64,000 bases of DNA from Lachnospiraceae bacterium (GTDB taxonomy: Bacteria; Bacillota; Clostridia; Lachnospirales; Lachnospiraceae): the NCBI GenBank assembly GCA_015057325.1, contig SVEQ01000004.1, positions 186,001 through 250,000 on the forward strand, read 5' to 3'. Both the position numbers and the translations under genes were made by a program. Under the pieces are notes generated by a model, which saw only the letters and a program-made list of their open reading frames with translations, had not been told where the DNA came from and searched no databases. How positions within the stretch are numbered: the stretch's first letter is position 1; each line of letters opens with the position of its first letter. Below, piece by piece: positions 6,915-14,877 of this stretch.

Positions 6915-9900
6915 TTAATTACCCTTTCTTACTCTATTATTAAAAAATATAGACAAGGCAAGCATCAAAAAAATAATACACGTAATCAAGAGAATAATCT
7001 TATAGTGTTCATTATTTCCTAACTTATATATTGGTGTGTTTGTGATATCAAGTATTTTTATACCAGAATTATTTAATTCAAAATTATACTTATTATTTGA
7101 CGAGTAATAACCATCAAGACATTTTGTCTCTACAAAATAATACTTTCCGTATGGTAAATCACTAACAACTATTTCGCCGTTTTTATCTGTTTTGTATACA
7201 CCAATTATCTCTTTATTATCATTATACAAGGTAAATTCAACACCTTTTAACTTTTTCCCGGTATCAGAATCAGTTTTTATTATCTTTACGTTAGCTTTTT
7301 CAAGGTAATTTATATAAGGAGAATCAGTAAAATCAATATCTATTTTCTTATTATTGTTACTTTTAATTTCAAATTCTCTTTCGTTGTAATCAATACTATA
7401 GCCCGGAAGTTGCTTAATCTCTTTTATATAGTATTTTCCTTCGGGTAAAGTTCCCAAAAACTGCCCTATACCGTTATTATTAGTATTAATATATCCGACG
7501 CAGGAATTGGCAGGCAATTTCTCACCGGACGGAAAAGTATATTCAAAACATTGATATATACCATAAACAACGCCCTCAAGAGGACTTTCCTTAAAAGTCA
7601 GTTTTTTATTTTTAACAACAACCTTCTCCCCTAACTTTTTAATTGATATTGAACATTGACACAAGTTATCATGTTCTTTTTTGACAATTTCTATAGGCTT
7701 TCCTGAGGTCTTATCAACATTAAGATCCTTGCAACTTATAGGTATTTTGGCGGTATTTCTTTCGTACATTCCCGGTGTTTCTTTTTCCACACAATAAAAA
7801 TCACCGTATTCTAACCCGGAAAAATTAACGATGCCGTTATCATTTGTTGTTTGTGTTGCAACTAACTGTTGATCATTATTATAGATTGAATATGTAACGT
7901 TTTTAAGAGGTGCAAACTCATAATTATAATTAAAATATGTTCCGTTAATCGTTTCGTTTTGGGAAAAACTTGTAAAATGCTGACCAAACTTATATAACTT
8001 AACATTATATAATTGTGTATTATTAGATATATCCTTATTTGCATTATAAATACCATCTTTGTTATCTTTAGGAATAAAATCATTAACACTAACTTCTATT
8101 GGAGTATCTGAAATAATAACACCATCAGGAACCGATATTTCTTTTAGGTAATAATTAATACATATTAAATTATCAAATTGTAATTCGCCTTTTGAATTGG
8201 TGGTTTTGTAGTCTATAAGTTCATCTTTTTTTATTATTAAACTTCCGTCGTTATTACAAACATCATTTTGGGAATATAAACCAAATTTACAGCCTTCTAT
8301 AGGTTTATTAGAATTATTAGAAGTGTGTTTATAAACATGTATAGAACACTTTTTGATATGATTGTCCAAATTATATTCTATTGTAGAATAACCAGTGCTC
8401 TCTTTTTTGATTTCAAAATAATACTTATTAACATCTAAAACATGCAGCGATGTTGTTTGTGATTCTGTAAGATAATAACGACCGGGTATCATTTCATTAA
8501 TGAAACCATTGCCGTTTTGATCCGTTGTTATCTCATGTATTTTTGTTTCTTTGGGATAAATTAATTGATTCTTATAGTAGATATCTTCTGCTGCGTATAC
8601 TACAAATTGTATTCCAGAAAGATTAATTTTATCATTATCATAAACAAATGCATGTTTTTTCTCATCAAATAAAACTTTATCCGATGTTTTCTTTACTTTG
8701 AGATTTCCTAAAACAGGTGTGTTAGTAGCCTGAAATTCGTAATAATAATTGTCTTTAGATAAAACAAACTCTTGTCCGCCCCAGTCATTATGGTGAGTTT
8801 GTCCGGAATCTGATTCAATTACTTTGAATTTTCCGGAAGAATTATTAATACTACAGTATATGTTCCCCGATATATATTTTTGAGACTTTGAATCATAAGT
8901 TAAATCTTTATAAAAAACAAAATCTCCTTTGGTATCATCGTATTCATATAATTTAAATGAAGCATCAGATATATTTTCGCCGGTAAGACTATCTTTCTTC
9001 GTTAATTCAACACGTCCGATCACAAGATCCATCATATTAGTATCTAACAGACTATCATTAACATATCCCTCACCTAAAACTTGCTGATTGTCTAAATAAT
9101 TAGGATCAATACAAAACCATTCATCAGCTACTACTCTCTTAAAATCTAATGTTTCTGATACTCTTGCGGAATATACACCCGGATCTAATACATCTATTTT
9201 GGAAACAGGAATATAGAAACTATAAGGTGAATCATAATTATACGAATCTTGTTTGATAATATCATTGAATACAACAGAACTATTAGAATCATATAACGTA
9301 GAAAAACGATTAAAACTTTCTACTGTTCCATTATCAGCAGATGTAATACAACTGAGTTGTTTGCTTATTAGGCAATTATTATCTTTGTCAAAATATAAAT
9401 TCTTATTATTAGGTTTTTCAAAGGAAAAATCTGCTTTTTGAAATGTGGCACGTTTGTCAATATAAATAGCTTCGCAACAGGCATTATAGAAACTCATTGT
9501 CTTTTTCTTAAGATTGCCTGTACCGCTTTTGAATGTAAGTTCCTTAATATCCACACCACGATCCTTATATTTATCACCATATTTATATATTAAGCCATGA
9601 ATAACAACTTGAGTCATATAATAATCTTCAAGAAAGTTACCGGTTGTATAACCTTTGTTTGCCTTGGTGTTCCATTTAGAAGTTCCGAGATGAATTGCCA
9701 ATGCAAGCCTTGCACGTAATTCATCACTAAATCGAGAATCGTGAAGAGAAAAAGTTTTATCTGAAGTAAAATGATCTGAATAATTAATACAATAGTATAA
9801 ATCATTACCATCATGTTTAACAGTTGTTCTATAATTTGTTCCGGAATCTTTGTATTTACAAAAAGCCAAAAATCCGGCTCCGTTCTCTTCATATACAAAA

Positions 9901-10067
9901 TCAGAACTTTGCATATCATCAGGTAATGCATCATGCAATTTTTTATAAGAATATATACCTGGAGTAATGGCATAGCAATATTGCGAAAATGTCATGATTG
10001 AGATTAAAAGAAACAAAAATGAATAAAAGAAAATATTCTTTCTTAAATAAATTATTAGATTGTTCAT
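6915..10067 (-). CDS. Thioester-domain adhesin with CnaB repeats
   Basis: A 1050-residue surface protein. After a signal peptide (about residues 1-33) comes a thioester domain with its two hallmark residues: Cys93 in YYCINYS and Gln153 in MTQVVIH, which in this family form an internal thioester able to bond host proteins. Six or so CnaB/SpaA-like modules follow (from about residue 345 to 1005), each ending with the isopeptide glutamate motif (YYLTESQ, YYLKEIS, FYCVEKE, YYIKEIK, YYFVETK). The C-terminus has a membrane helix and basic tail, but the expected LPXTG-type motif is replaced by IYKLGN (about 1013-1018). It is paired with the adjacent unusual sortase. Start ATG follows AGGAAAGGA. Confidence 0.85.
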   Translation of the reverse strand: MNNLIIYLRKNIFFYSFLFLLISIMTFSQYCYAITPGIYSYKKLHDALPDDMQSSDFVYEENGAGFLAFCKYKDSGTNYRTTVKHDGNDLYYCINYSDHFTSDKTFSLHDSRFSDELRARLALAIHLGTSKWNTKANKGYTTGNFLEDYYMTQVVIHGLIYKYGDKYKDRGVDIKELTFKSGTGNLKKKTMSFYNACCEAIYIDKRATFQKADFSFEKPNNKNLYFDKDNNCLISKQLSCITSADNGTVESFNRFSTLYDSNSSVVFNDIIKQDSYNYDSPYSFYIPVSKIDVLDPGVYSARVSETLDFKRVVADEWFCIDPNYLDNQQVLGEGYVNDSLLDTNMMDLVIGRVELTKKDSLTGENISDASFKLYEYDDTKGDFVFYKDLTYDSKSQKYISGNIYCSINNSSGKFKVIESDSGQTHHNDWGGQEFVLSKDNYYYEFQATNTPVLGNLKVKKTSDKVLFDEKKHAFVYDNDKINLSGIQFVVYAAEDIYYKNQLIYPKETKIHEITTDQNGNGFINEMIPGRYYLTESQTTSLHVLDVNKYYFEIKKESTGYSTIEYNLDNHIKKCSIHVYKHTSNNSNKPIEGCKFGLYSQNDVCNNDGSLIIKKDELIDYKTTNSKGELQFDNLICINYYLKEISVPDGVIISDTPIEVSVNDFIPKDNKDGIYNANKDISNNTQLYNVKLYKFGQHFTSFSQNETINGTYFNYNYEFAPLKNVTYSIYNNDQQLVATQTTNDNGIVNFSGLEYGDFYCVEKETPGMYERNTAKIPISCKDLNVDKTSGKPIEIVKKEHDNLCQCSISIKKLGEKVVVKNKKLTFKESPLEGVVYGIYQCFEYTFPSGEKLPANSCVGYINTNNNGIGQFLGTLPEGKYYIKEIKQLPGYSIDYNEREFEIKSNNNKKIDIDFTDSPYINYLEKANVKIIKTDSDTGKKLKGVEFTLYNDNKEIIGVYKTDKNGEIVVSDLPYGKYYFVETKCLDGYYSSNNKYNFELNNSGIKILDITNTPIYKLGNNEHYKIILLITCIIFLMLALSIFFNNRVRKGN

Positions 10068-10173
10068 AAAAATGTCCTTTCCTAGGACATTATGTGAAAA
10101 AGATAAAATATAGAATAACGAGATTATTACACATCAAATATAAAATGTCAATAATAAATATAAAAAATAAGTT

Positions 10174-10494
10174 CTACTGAAGTGTATACACAGGAATAAT
10201 TAAATAACAACCTGTATGAATAGTATCATTCTTAAGATTATTTATAGTCTTAACCTCTGTAATAAATTCCTGCGATTTTACTCCGGGAAGTTTGAATTGA
10301 TCAGCAACAGAACATAAACTGTCACCTTCTTTAATTTCATAAGAAATATATGTCTTCTCATATGAATTCTTTGCAGACGAATTCGCATATGCAATATGTC
10401 CAATTCCAAAAATCAAAACAAATGCCAATATTGTTAACATAATAATGTTATTGTTAACTGCTCTTCTGTTTTTGATAAATCTACTCTTATTCAT
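10174..10494 (-). CDS. yneA: YneA-like SOS cell-division suppressor (LysM)
   Basis: A 106-residue protein with a basic N-terminus, one membrane helix (IIMLTILAFVLIFGIGHIAYA) and a C-terminal LysM domain (YEIKEGDSLCSVADQF to LIIPVYTL). This is the layout of YneA, which delays division during the SOS response. The gene is divergent from lexA, as in Bacillus. ATG 10494 is chosen because GGAGG lies 8 nt upstream; longer frames read through the promoter. The promoter and LexA boxes in between predict LexA repression. Confidence 0.8.
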   Translation of the reverse strand: MNKSRFIKNRRAVNNNIIMLTILAFVLIFGIGHIAYANSSAKNSYEKTYISYEIKEGDSLCSVADQFKLPGVKSQEFITEVKTINNLKNDTIHTGCYLIIPVYTLQ

Positions 10495-10518
10495 AATCTT
10501 ACCTCCTAATTTCAAGAC

Positions 10519-10619
10519 CGAATGTTTGTTCGTTTTCTGTATAATAGCAAACATCTGTTCTCTTGTCAATACTTTTTTTCGAATATTTGTTCGGAATGTT
10601 TGTTCCGAATAAATGTTTG
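10519..10619. promoter_or_regulatory. Cluster of LexA (SOS) boxes between yneA and lexA
   Basis: Five sites fit the Gram-positive SOS box CGAAC-N4-GTTCG more or less well: CGAATGTTTGTTCG (10519-10532), AAACATCTGTTC (10549-10560), CGAATATTTGTTCG (10580-10593), GGAATGTTTGTTCC (10593-10606) and CGAATAAATGTTTG (10606-10619). The last three are spaced exactly 13 bp apart, sharing their end bases. The second lies inside the yneA promoter spacer and the last touches the lexA -35 region. Confidence 0.85.
10541..10569 (-). promoter_or_regulatory. yneA promoter
   Basis: On the minus strand, TTGACA (10569-10564) and TATTAT (10546-10541) are separated by 17 bp, and a LexA-like box fills the spacer. This is a near-consensus sigma-A promoter directed at yneA. 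Confidence 0.8.
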
Positions 10620-10645
10620 CTTTTTTTAAAAAGGTGTGATATTAT
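10617..10645 (+). promoter_or_regulatory. lexA promoter candidate
   Basis: TTGCTT (10617-10622) and TATTAT (10640-10645) with a 17-bp spacer, 38 bp before the lexA start codon. The -35 element overlaps the rightmost LexA box, consistent with autorepression. Confidence 0.6.
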
Positions 10646-10682
10646 AATATCAGTTAATTATAGTATTGAAGGAGGTATGTTT

Positions 10683-11294
10683 ATGCCCGGTAAGATTAGT
10701 ACAAAACAACAGGAAATATTAGACTATATCAAAGATAATATTTTACAGAAAGGATATCCGCCCTCTGTTCGTGAGATTTGTGAGGCCGTAAGATTGAAAT
10801 CAACATCTTCTGTTCATTCACATTTAGAGACTCTTGAGAAAAACGGCTATATACGTAGAGATCCGACCAAGCCCAGAACTATAGAAATATTGGATGATAC
10901 TTTCGGACTTACAAGAAGAGAATTGGTTAATGTTCCTATTGTCGGTCAGGTTACTGCAGGGCAGCCTATTCTTGCTGTAGAGAATATCGATGGCTACTTC
11001 CCTGTTCCGCCAGAATATCTTCATAATAAGACAACATTTATGCTTAAGGTTAAGGGTGACAGTATGATAAATGCCGGTATTTTGGATGGTGATTTAATTC
11101 TTGTTGAAGAACAGCCAACCGCATACAATAATGAGATTGTCGTTGCTCTAATCGATGATAGCGCTACTGTTAAGCGTTATTTCAAAGAAGACGGACATTA
11201 TAGATTACAGCCCGAGAATGATTTTATGGATCCTATCATAGTTGATGATTTATCAATAGTTGGTCGTGTTATAGGTTTGTTCCGTACATTTTAA
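10683..11294 (+). CDS. lexA: LexA, SOS repressor
   Basis: A 203-residue repressor of the SOS regulon. The N-terminal winged helix (residues 1-70, STSSVHSHLETLEKNGYIRR) binds DNA; the C-terminal S24 peptidase domain has the Ala92-Gly93 cleavage site (VTAGQP), the nucleophile Ser127 (GDSM) and the general base Lys164 (ATVKRY). All key residues are present. The start ATG 10683 lies 8 nt behind GAAGGAGG; an upstream in-frame ATG at 10677 is too close to that site. Divergent from yneA. Confidence 0.95.
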   Translation: MPGKISTKQQEILDYIKDNILQKGYPPSVREICEAVRLKSTSSVHSHLETLEKNGYIRRDPTKPRTIEILDDTFGLTRRELVNVPIVGQVTAGQPILAVENIDGYFPVPPEYLHNKTTFMLKVKGDSMINAGILDGDLILVEEQPTAYNNEIVVALIDDSATVKRYFKEDGHYRLQPENDFMDPIIVDDLSIVGRVIGLFRTF

Positions 11295-11296
11295 TT

Positions 11297-11338
11297 AAAA
11301 AGTCCCAAGCACTCATTATTGAATGTTTGGGACTTAAT
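11297..11338. terminator. Bidirectional terminator behind lexA
   Basis: Inverted repeat AAGTCCCAAGCA / TGTTTGGGACTT with an A-run before and a T-run after it, so it can end transcription of lexA (plus) and of the convergent minus-strand gene at 11341. Confidence 0.85.
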
Positions 11339-11340
11339 TT

Positions 11341-11670
11341 TTAACCGATTACTATGTCACAATAAAAACCTTCTTTATTCTCTTTGCAACTTGCATATCT
11401 ATATCTTACTCTGTCTCCCTCATTGAATCTAATATAGTATGCTGAATAGTGATATCTTGTTCTTTCCATAAACAGATTTGCCACTGCAAGTGACTTATCA
11501 ATATCATATTCGTTGAGTTTTATATCTACTATATAATGATTTGACTTGATAATAACGCTGCTGCTTTTGATATTATCTATATTGCTTAATGCTGCAGAAA
11601 ATATTGCTTTCGTCATATCATCTGTCTTTAATTCAATTTTAGAAACGTATTCATTGATTAATGAAACCAT
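11341..11670 (-). CDS. Hypothetical protein (109 residues)
   Basis: A small soluble protein with mixed alpha/beta character (VSLINEYVSKIELKTDDMTKAIFSA at the start, HYSAYYIRFNEGDRVRYRYASC near the end). No signal peptide, membrane helix or known motif is visible. It sits 20 bp downstream of the HD-GYP gene on the same strand and may be co-transcribed with it. Function not recognised. Confidence 0.6.
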   Translation of the reverse strand: MVSLINEYVSKIELKTDDMTKAIFSAALSNIDNIKSSSVIIKSNHYIVDIKLNEYDIDKSLAVANLFMERTRYHYSAYYIRFNEGDRVRYRYASCKENKEGFYCDIVIG

Positions 11671-11690
11671 ATAATATACCTACTAATTTA

Positions 11691-12878
11691 CTAATATTTT
11701 TGATGATCCGGTAAAGATTTTAATATATCCTCGAACTTCGAAAAGTTCTTCTTAAACAATTCAACAACATCCGGATCAAATTGTGTACCACTATTTTTTA
11801 CTATTTCGTTATATGTGTCTTCCAATGACCATCCATCTTTATAATAACGTTCTGATGTCAAAGCATCAAATACATCACATACAGCCATAAGACGGCTAAT
11901 ATAAGCTATTTCTTCACCTTTCATACCGAGATAGCCTGTTCCATCCCAACGCTCGTGATGCTGATGTGCAATTGTTCTGGCTATTTGCAATATCTCACCC
12001 GGACACTTTGCGAGTAAAGCCTCACCATACAGAACATGGCTCTTCATTATTGCATATTCTTCATCTGTAAGTCTGTCAGGCTTGTCCAATATTTCTTCCG
12101 GAATCATTAGTTTTCCGATATCATGCATCATTGCTGCAACAGCTAATTTATCAACATAATCTGTTGTAAATCCCGAAGCAGTACCAAGAACACGCATATA
12201 CTCTGCCACTCTTCTGATGTGGTCTCCGGTAACCTTTGATTTGCTCTCTGACAATTCAGCAAATGCAAAGATAAGTTCTTCTTGGCTATGTTCAAGATCA
12301 CGGTTAGCATTTATAGTCTTATCAAGCATGACAAGGTTTCTTTCTACTATGTAATATGCAAGCAGGGATGTCAAAAGGATAAATACAGCCCTTAAAAATC
12401 CGGCATATATAATTGCATCAGCTACTGTATTATATTCAGGCGATACAACACCCTCATATAACAGATACCTTAAATATACAACTACAAAGACCATGAGAGA
12501 ATCGATAATCATTAACCAAACAATTAATTTCTTGTCACAATATATCGTTGCAATAAGTATTGGAAATGCTAAAAGCACAGTAAAACTAAAAGAAATAAAC
12601 GTACTTAACAAAAATGCAACAGAGATACAACACATAACTACATAATATTTAATCCATAGTTGTTCCATGTGAAGTATATCAACTAACACTGTAGGAATAA
12701 GCAAAAGAACAATACTCGCAGCAAATACAACCATGATGGAAATAACATCATAATCAAAATATTCGGTTGAAAAGAACAACAATACTGAAACTAGGAAAAG
12801 TATAGTAATTCTTAAACATTTAGAAGCAACTTTATTAACTTCGATAGTGTTTCTACGTATTAACAGATCTCTGTCCAT
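11691..12878 (-). CDS. Membrane HD-GYP domain protein
   Basis: A 395-residue protein with six or so membrane helices in the first 190 residues and an HD-GYP domain in the C-terminal half: GDHIRRVAEYMR, HDIGK, HVLYGE, HQHHERWDGTGY and DVFDALTSERYYK. HD-GYP enzymes hydrolyse cyclic di-GMP (some act on other cyclic dinucleotides). The signature loop reads GTGYLG, so the usual GYP proline is replaced by leucine; the metal-binding histidines and aspartates remain. It may sense a membrane signal. Another cyclic-di-GMP protein (GGDEF) is encoded at 42941-44647. Confidence 0.85.
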   Translation of the reverse strand: MDRDLLIRRNTIEVNKVASKCLRITILFLVSVLLFFSTEYFDYDVISIMVVFAASIVLLLIPTVLVDILHMEQLWIKYYVVMCCISVAFLLSTFISFSFTVLLAFPILIATIYCDKKLIVWLMIIDSLMVFVVVYLRYLLYEGVVSPEYNTVADAIIYAGFLRAVFILLTSLLAYYIVERNLVMLDKTINANRDLEHSQEELIFAFAELSESKSKVTGDHIRRVAEYMRVLGTASGFTTDYVDKLAVAAMMHDIGKLMIPEEILDKPDRLTDEEYAIMKSHVLYGEALLAKCPGEILQIARTIAHQHHERWDGTGYLGMKGEEIAYISRLMAVCDVFDALTSERYYKDGWSLEDTYNEIVKNSGTQFDPDVVELFKKNFSKFEDILKSLPDHQKY

Positions 12879-12900
12879 AAATTAAATCTCCCGGTTAATA

Positions 12901-13248
12901 TTATAATTGACTTTTATCAACAACTTTACCATCCAACCATATTTTTTCAAGATTATAGAACATTCTATCCTCTTCATTAAAAATGTGGACGATAATATCA
13001 TTAAAGTCCATCAATATCCAGTTGGCTGTCTGATATCCTTCTATCTGACGTGGTTTTACATCATTTTTATCAAGCATTTCTTCAACGTTATCAGATAATG
13101 CCTGCACCTGATTACGATTAGAACCGCTTGCAATAATGAAATAATCGGCCATAACCGAAACCTCAGAAATATCGATAACTCTAATATCTGATGCCTTCTT
13201 ATCTTCAAGAGCATCAATTGCGATTTTTGTCATTTCTTTACTAGTCAT
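12901..13248 (-). CDS. rsfS: Ribosomal silencing factor RsfS
   Basis: A 115-residue RsfS/YbeB/Iojap protein, which binds L14 and blocks subunit joining when nutrients are short. Family signatures are visible: ADYFIIASGSNRNQVQALSDNVEE and the PRQIEGYQTANWILMDFNDIIVHIF block. It is the last gene of the conserved obg-nadD-yqeK-rsfS cluster, 15 bp after yqeK. Confidence 0.93.
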   Translation of the reverse strand: MTSKEMTKIAIDALEDKKASDIRVIDISEVSVMADYFIIASGSNRNQVQALSDNVEEMLDKNDVKPRQIEGYQTANWILMDFNDIIVHIFNEEDRMFYNLEKIWLDGKVVDKSQL

Positions 13249-13263
13249 ATCATTAAACCTCTT

Positions 13264-13833
13264 TTATTTTAACTTTTTCTTGTAATACTCGTATGTTTCT
13301 CTTGTTGTTGGATCTGTAACAGCACCTCTTCCATCCAGATACTCAACACAATTACGTAAAATGTGAAGTAAACATTTATCTAAATCCGTGTAGGCTTCCT
13401 GTCTTATAACATCAATCTCAGGAAGCGGATTACGGTTAGGTTCTATATAATCAGCTATATATATTATCTTCTCAAGCTTGGACATTTGGGGCTTGCCTGT
13501 TGTATGCCATGTAATTGCAGACAAAATCTCATCATCATCAACGTCGTATTTCTCCTTGGCATATACCGCTGATAACTTAGCATGCAACAACTCAGGATTC
13601 TCTTTCTCACATTTTGAAATCGGAAGATTGTATTTCTTGCATTTACTAATCTTCTTCTCTGCTGATAGATACTTGGCACAATCATGAAGTAATCCTGCAA
13701 CCAGGGCTTTCTCCACATCAACACCATGAACAAATGCAAGCGAACCTGCAGTATATTCAACGCCGATAGAATGCTCAAACCGCTTTTCCGATAATTTAGT
13801 TTTAAGTTTTTCTGTCATCTCAATGCGATTCAT
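13264..13833 (-). CDS. yqeK: YqeK, HD-domain dinucleoside tetraphosphatase
   Basis: A 189-residue HD-domain protein with KRFEHSIGVEYTAGSLA, GLLHDCAKYLS, LLHAKLSAVYAKEKY and ITWHTTGKPQMSKLEKIIYIADYIEPNR, all typical of YqeK, which cleaves diadenosine tetraphosphate symmetrically. It follows nadD in the usual Firmicutes order. The 79-bp gap to nadD holds a terminator-like stem with a good promoter inside it, so yqeK-rsfS can be transcribed separately. Confidence 0.9.
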   Translation of the reverse strand: MNRIEMTEKLKTKLSEKRFEHSIGVEYTAGSLAFVHGVDVEKALVAGLLHDCAKYLSAEKKISKCKKYNLPISKCEKENPELLHAKLSAVYAKEKYDVDDDEILSAITWHTTGKPQMSKLEKIIYIADYIEPNRNPLPEIDVIRQEAYTDLDKCLLHILRNCVEYLDGRGAVTDPTTRETYEYYKKKLK

Positions 13834-13850
13834 AATAACCTCTCAATAGA

Positions 13851-13906
13851 AAAATCACCGCAACTAATATTATACCAAAATTTTGAAATAATATCAATTG
13901 CGGTGA
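13851..13906 (-). terminator. nadD terminator with a yqeK promoter nested in its loop
   Basis: On the minus strand the 9-bp repeat TCACCGCAA / TTGCGGTGA (13898-13906 pairs with 13855-13863) closes a 34-nt loop and is followed by TTTTTC. Inside the loop lie TTGATA (13897-13892) and TATAAT (13874-13869) with a 17-bp spacer, so a start site near the downstream arm is expected. The same short stretch can end nadD transcription and start that of yqeK. Confidence 0.65.
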
Positions 13907-13912
13907 ATGATT

Positions 13913-14557
13913 TTAATGGTTTTTGTATAAATTTTGATTGATTATATAGTCATATACATCATCATCAAGATATTTCTTAATATATGCATTTTGTTCTGTT
14001 ATTAAACCCTCTTCAGGCTCTGTATTCCTTATATATTCACGTAATATAGAGGAAGAACACTCAACATTATCACAAGTAATTATGTGAAAATGCTGTCCAC
14101 CAAATATATCATCTAACTGCTTTATCTTATCATTTAATGCATCAAGCCCCTTGTCATTCCTTGAAGCAACCAATATTTCTGCATTAGCAACAATTACATC
14201 CGGCTTGACCCATTTATCGAAATAAAAAAGCGAATCAGCACCCATGATAAAGAAAAAATCATCCGTAGGGTAGTACTGTTTGAGCAGACTTAATGTTTCG
14301 TAGGTATAAGTTTTACCTTCGCGTTTTAACTCATAATCACTTGACTTGAAATAAGGATACGCAGAAATTGCAATATTAACCATATTAAGTCTGTCTGTAC
14401 CTGATACAATGTCAATATTTGATTTGTATGCAGGAATGTGATTTGGCATAAACCAGACCTCATCAAGCTCATACTGTTTGTATGCACTATCAGCAATCTT
14501 AATATGTCCAACATGTATGGGATTAAATGTTCCACCCATAATTCCAATTCTGCTCAT
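13913..14557 (-). CDS. nadD: Nicotinate-nucleotide adenylyltransferase
   Basis: A 214-residue NadD that joins nicotinate mononucleotide and ATP in NAD synthesis. The nucleotidyltransferase signature GGTFNPIHVGHIKIA opens the protein; later blocks YFIMGADSLF-type (FFIMGADSLFYFDKW) and CSSSILREYIR (usual ISST.IR) are present. It lies 15 bp after yhbY in the conserved cluster. Confidence 0.95.
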   Translation of the reverse strand: MSRIGIMGGTFNPIHVGHIKIADSAYKQYELDEVWFMPNHIPAYKSNIDIVSGTDRLNMVNIAISAYPYFKSSDYELKREGKTYTYETLSLLKQYYPTDDFFFIMGADSLFYFDKWVKPDVIVANAEILVASRNDKGLDALNDKIKQLDDIFGGQHFHIITCDNVECSSSILREYIRNTEPEEGLITEQNAYIKKYLDDDVYDYIINQNLYKNH

Positions 14558-14572
14558 AAAACACCTCGCTAA

Positions 14573-14863
14573 TTATTTGGAAGGCATTATCTTGGGATTC
14601 TTCTTGTTCTTACGATACAGAACAATCTTCTTACCTATAACCTGAACAACCTGCGAATTGGTTCTTTCTGCAACAGTTTCTGCTATAGCACGTGGGTCGT
14701 CCATACAATTTTTAAGTACACTTATCTTAATAAGCTCCCTTTTCTCAATTGCCTCATCAACAGCACCGATAAACTCGGGCGTAATGCTACCCTTTCCGAC
14801 ATTTAAAACCGGTTCCATTGTCATGGCAAGGCCTTTGAGATAAGCACGTTCTTTGCTTGTCAT
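14573..14863 (-). CDS. yhbY: YhbY-family RNA-binding protein (CRM domain)
   Basis: A 96-residue CRS1/YhbY (CRM) domain protein associated with ribosome assembly. The hallmark GKGSIT (usual GKGGLT) loop after PVLNV, the RELIKISVLKN block and the VVQVIGKKIVLYRKN strand are visible. It lies between obgE and nadD, its usual place in Firmicutes. Confidence 0.92.
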   Translation of the reverse strand: MTSKERAYLKGLAMTMEPVLNVGKGSITPEFIGAVDEAIEKRELIKISVLKNCMDDPRAIAETVAERTNSQVVQVIGKKIVLYRKNKKNPKIMPSK

Positions 14864-14877
14864 TTATAATAATCTCC

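Noticed and set aside
9614-9973. 119-codon minus-strand ORF inside the adhesin gene
   Set aside because: Shifted-frame shadow of the thioester domain coding sequence; no ribosome site.
6261-10067. Sortase and adhesin as cargo of the prophage
   Set aside because: They lie outside the right dif-like site, on the other strand, behind a terminator.
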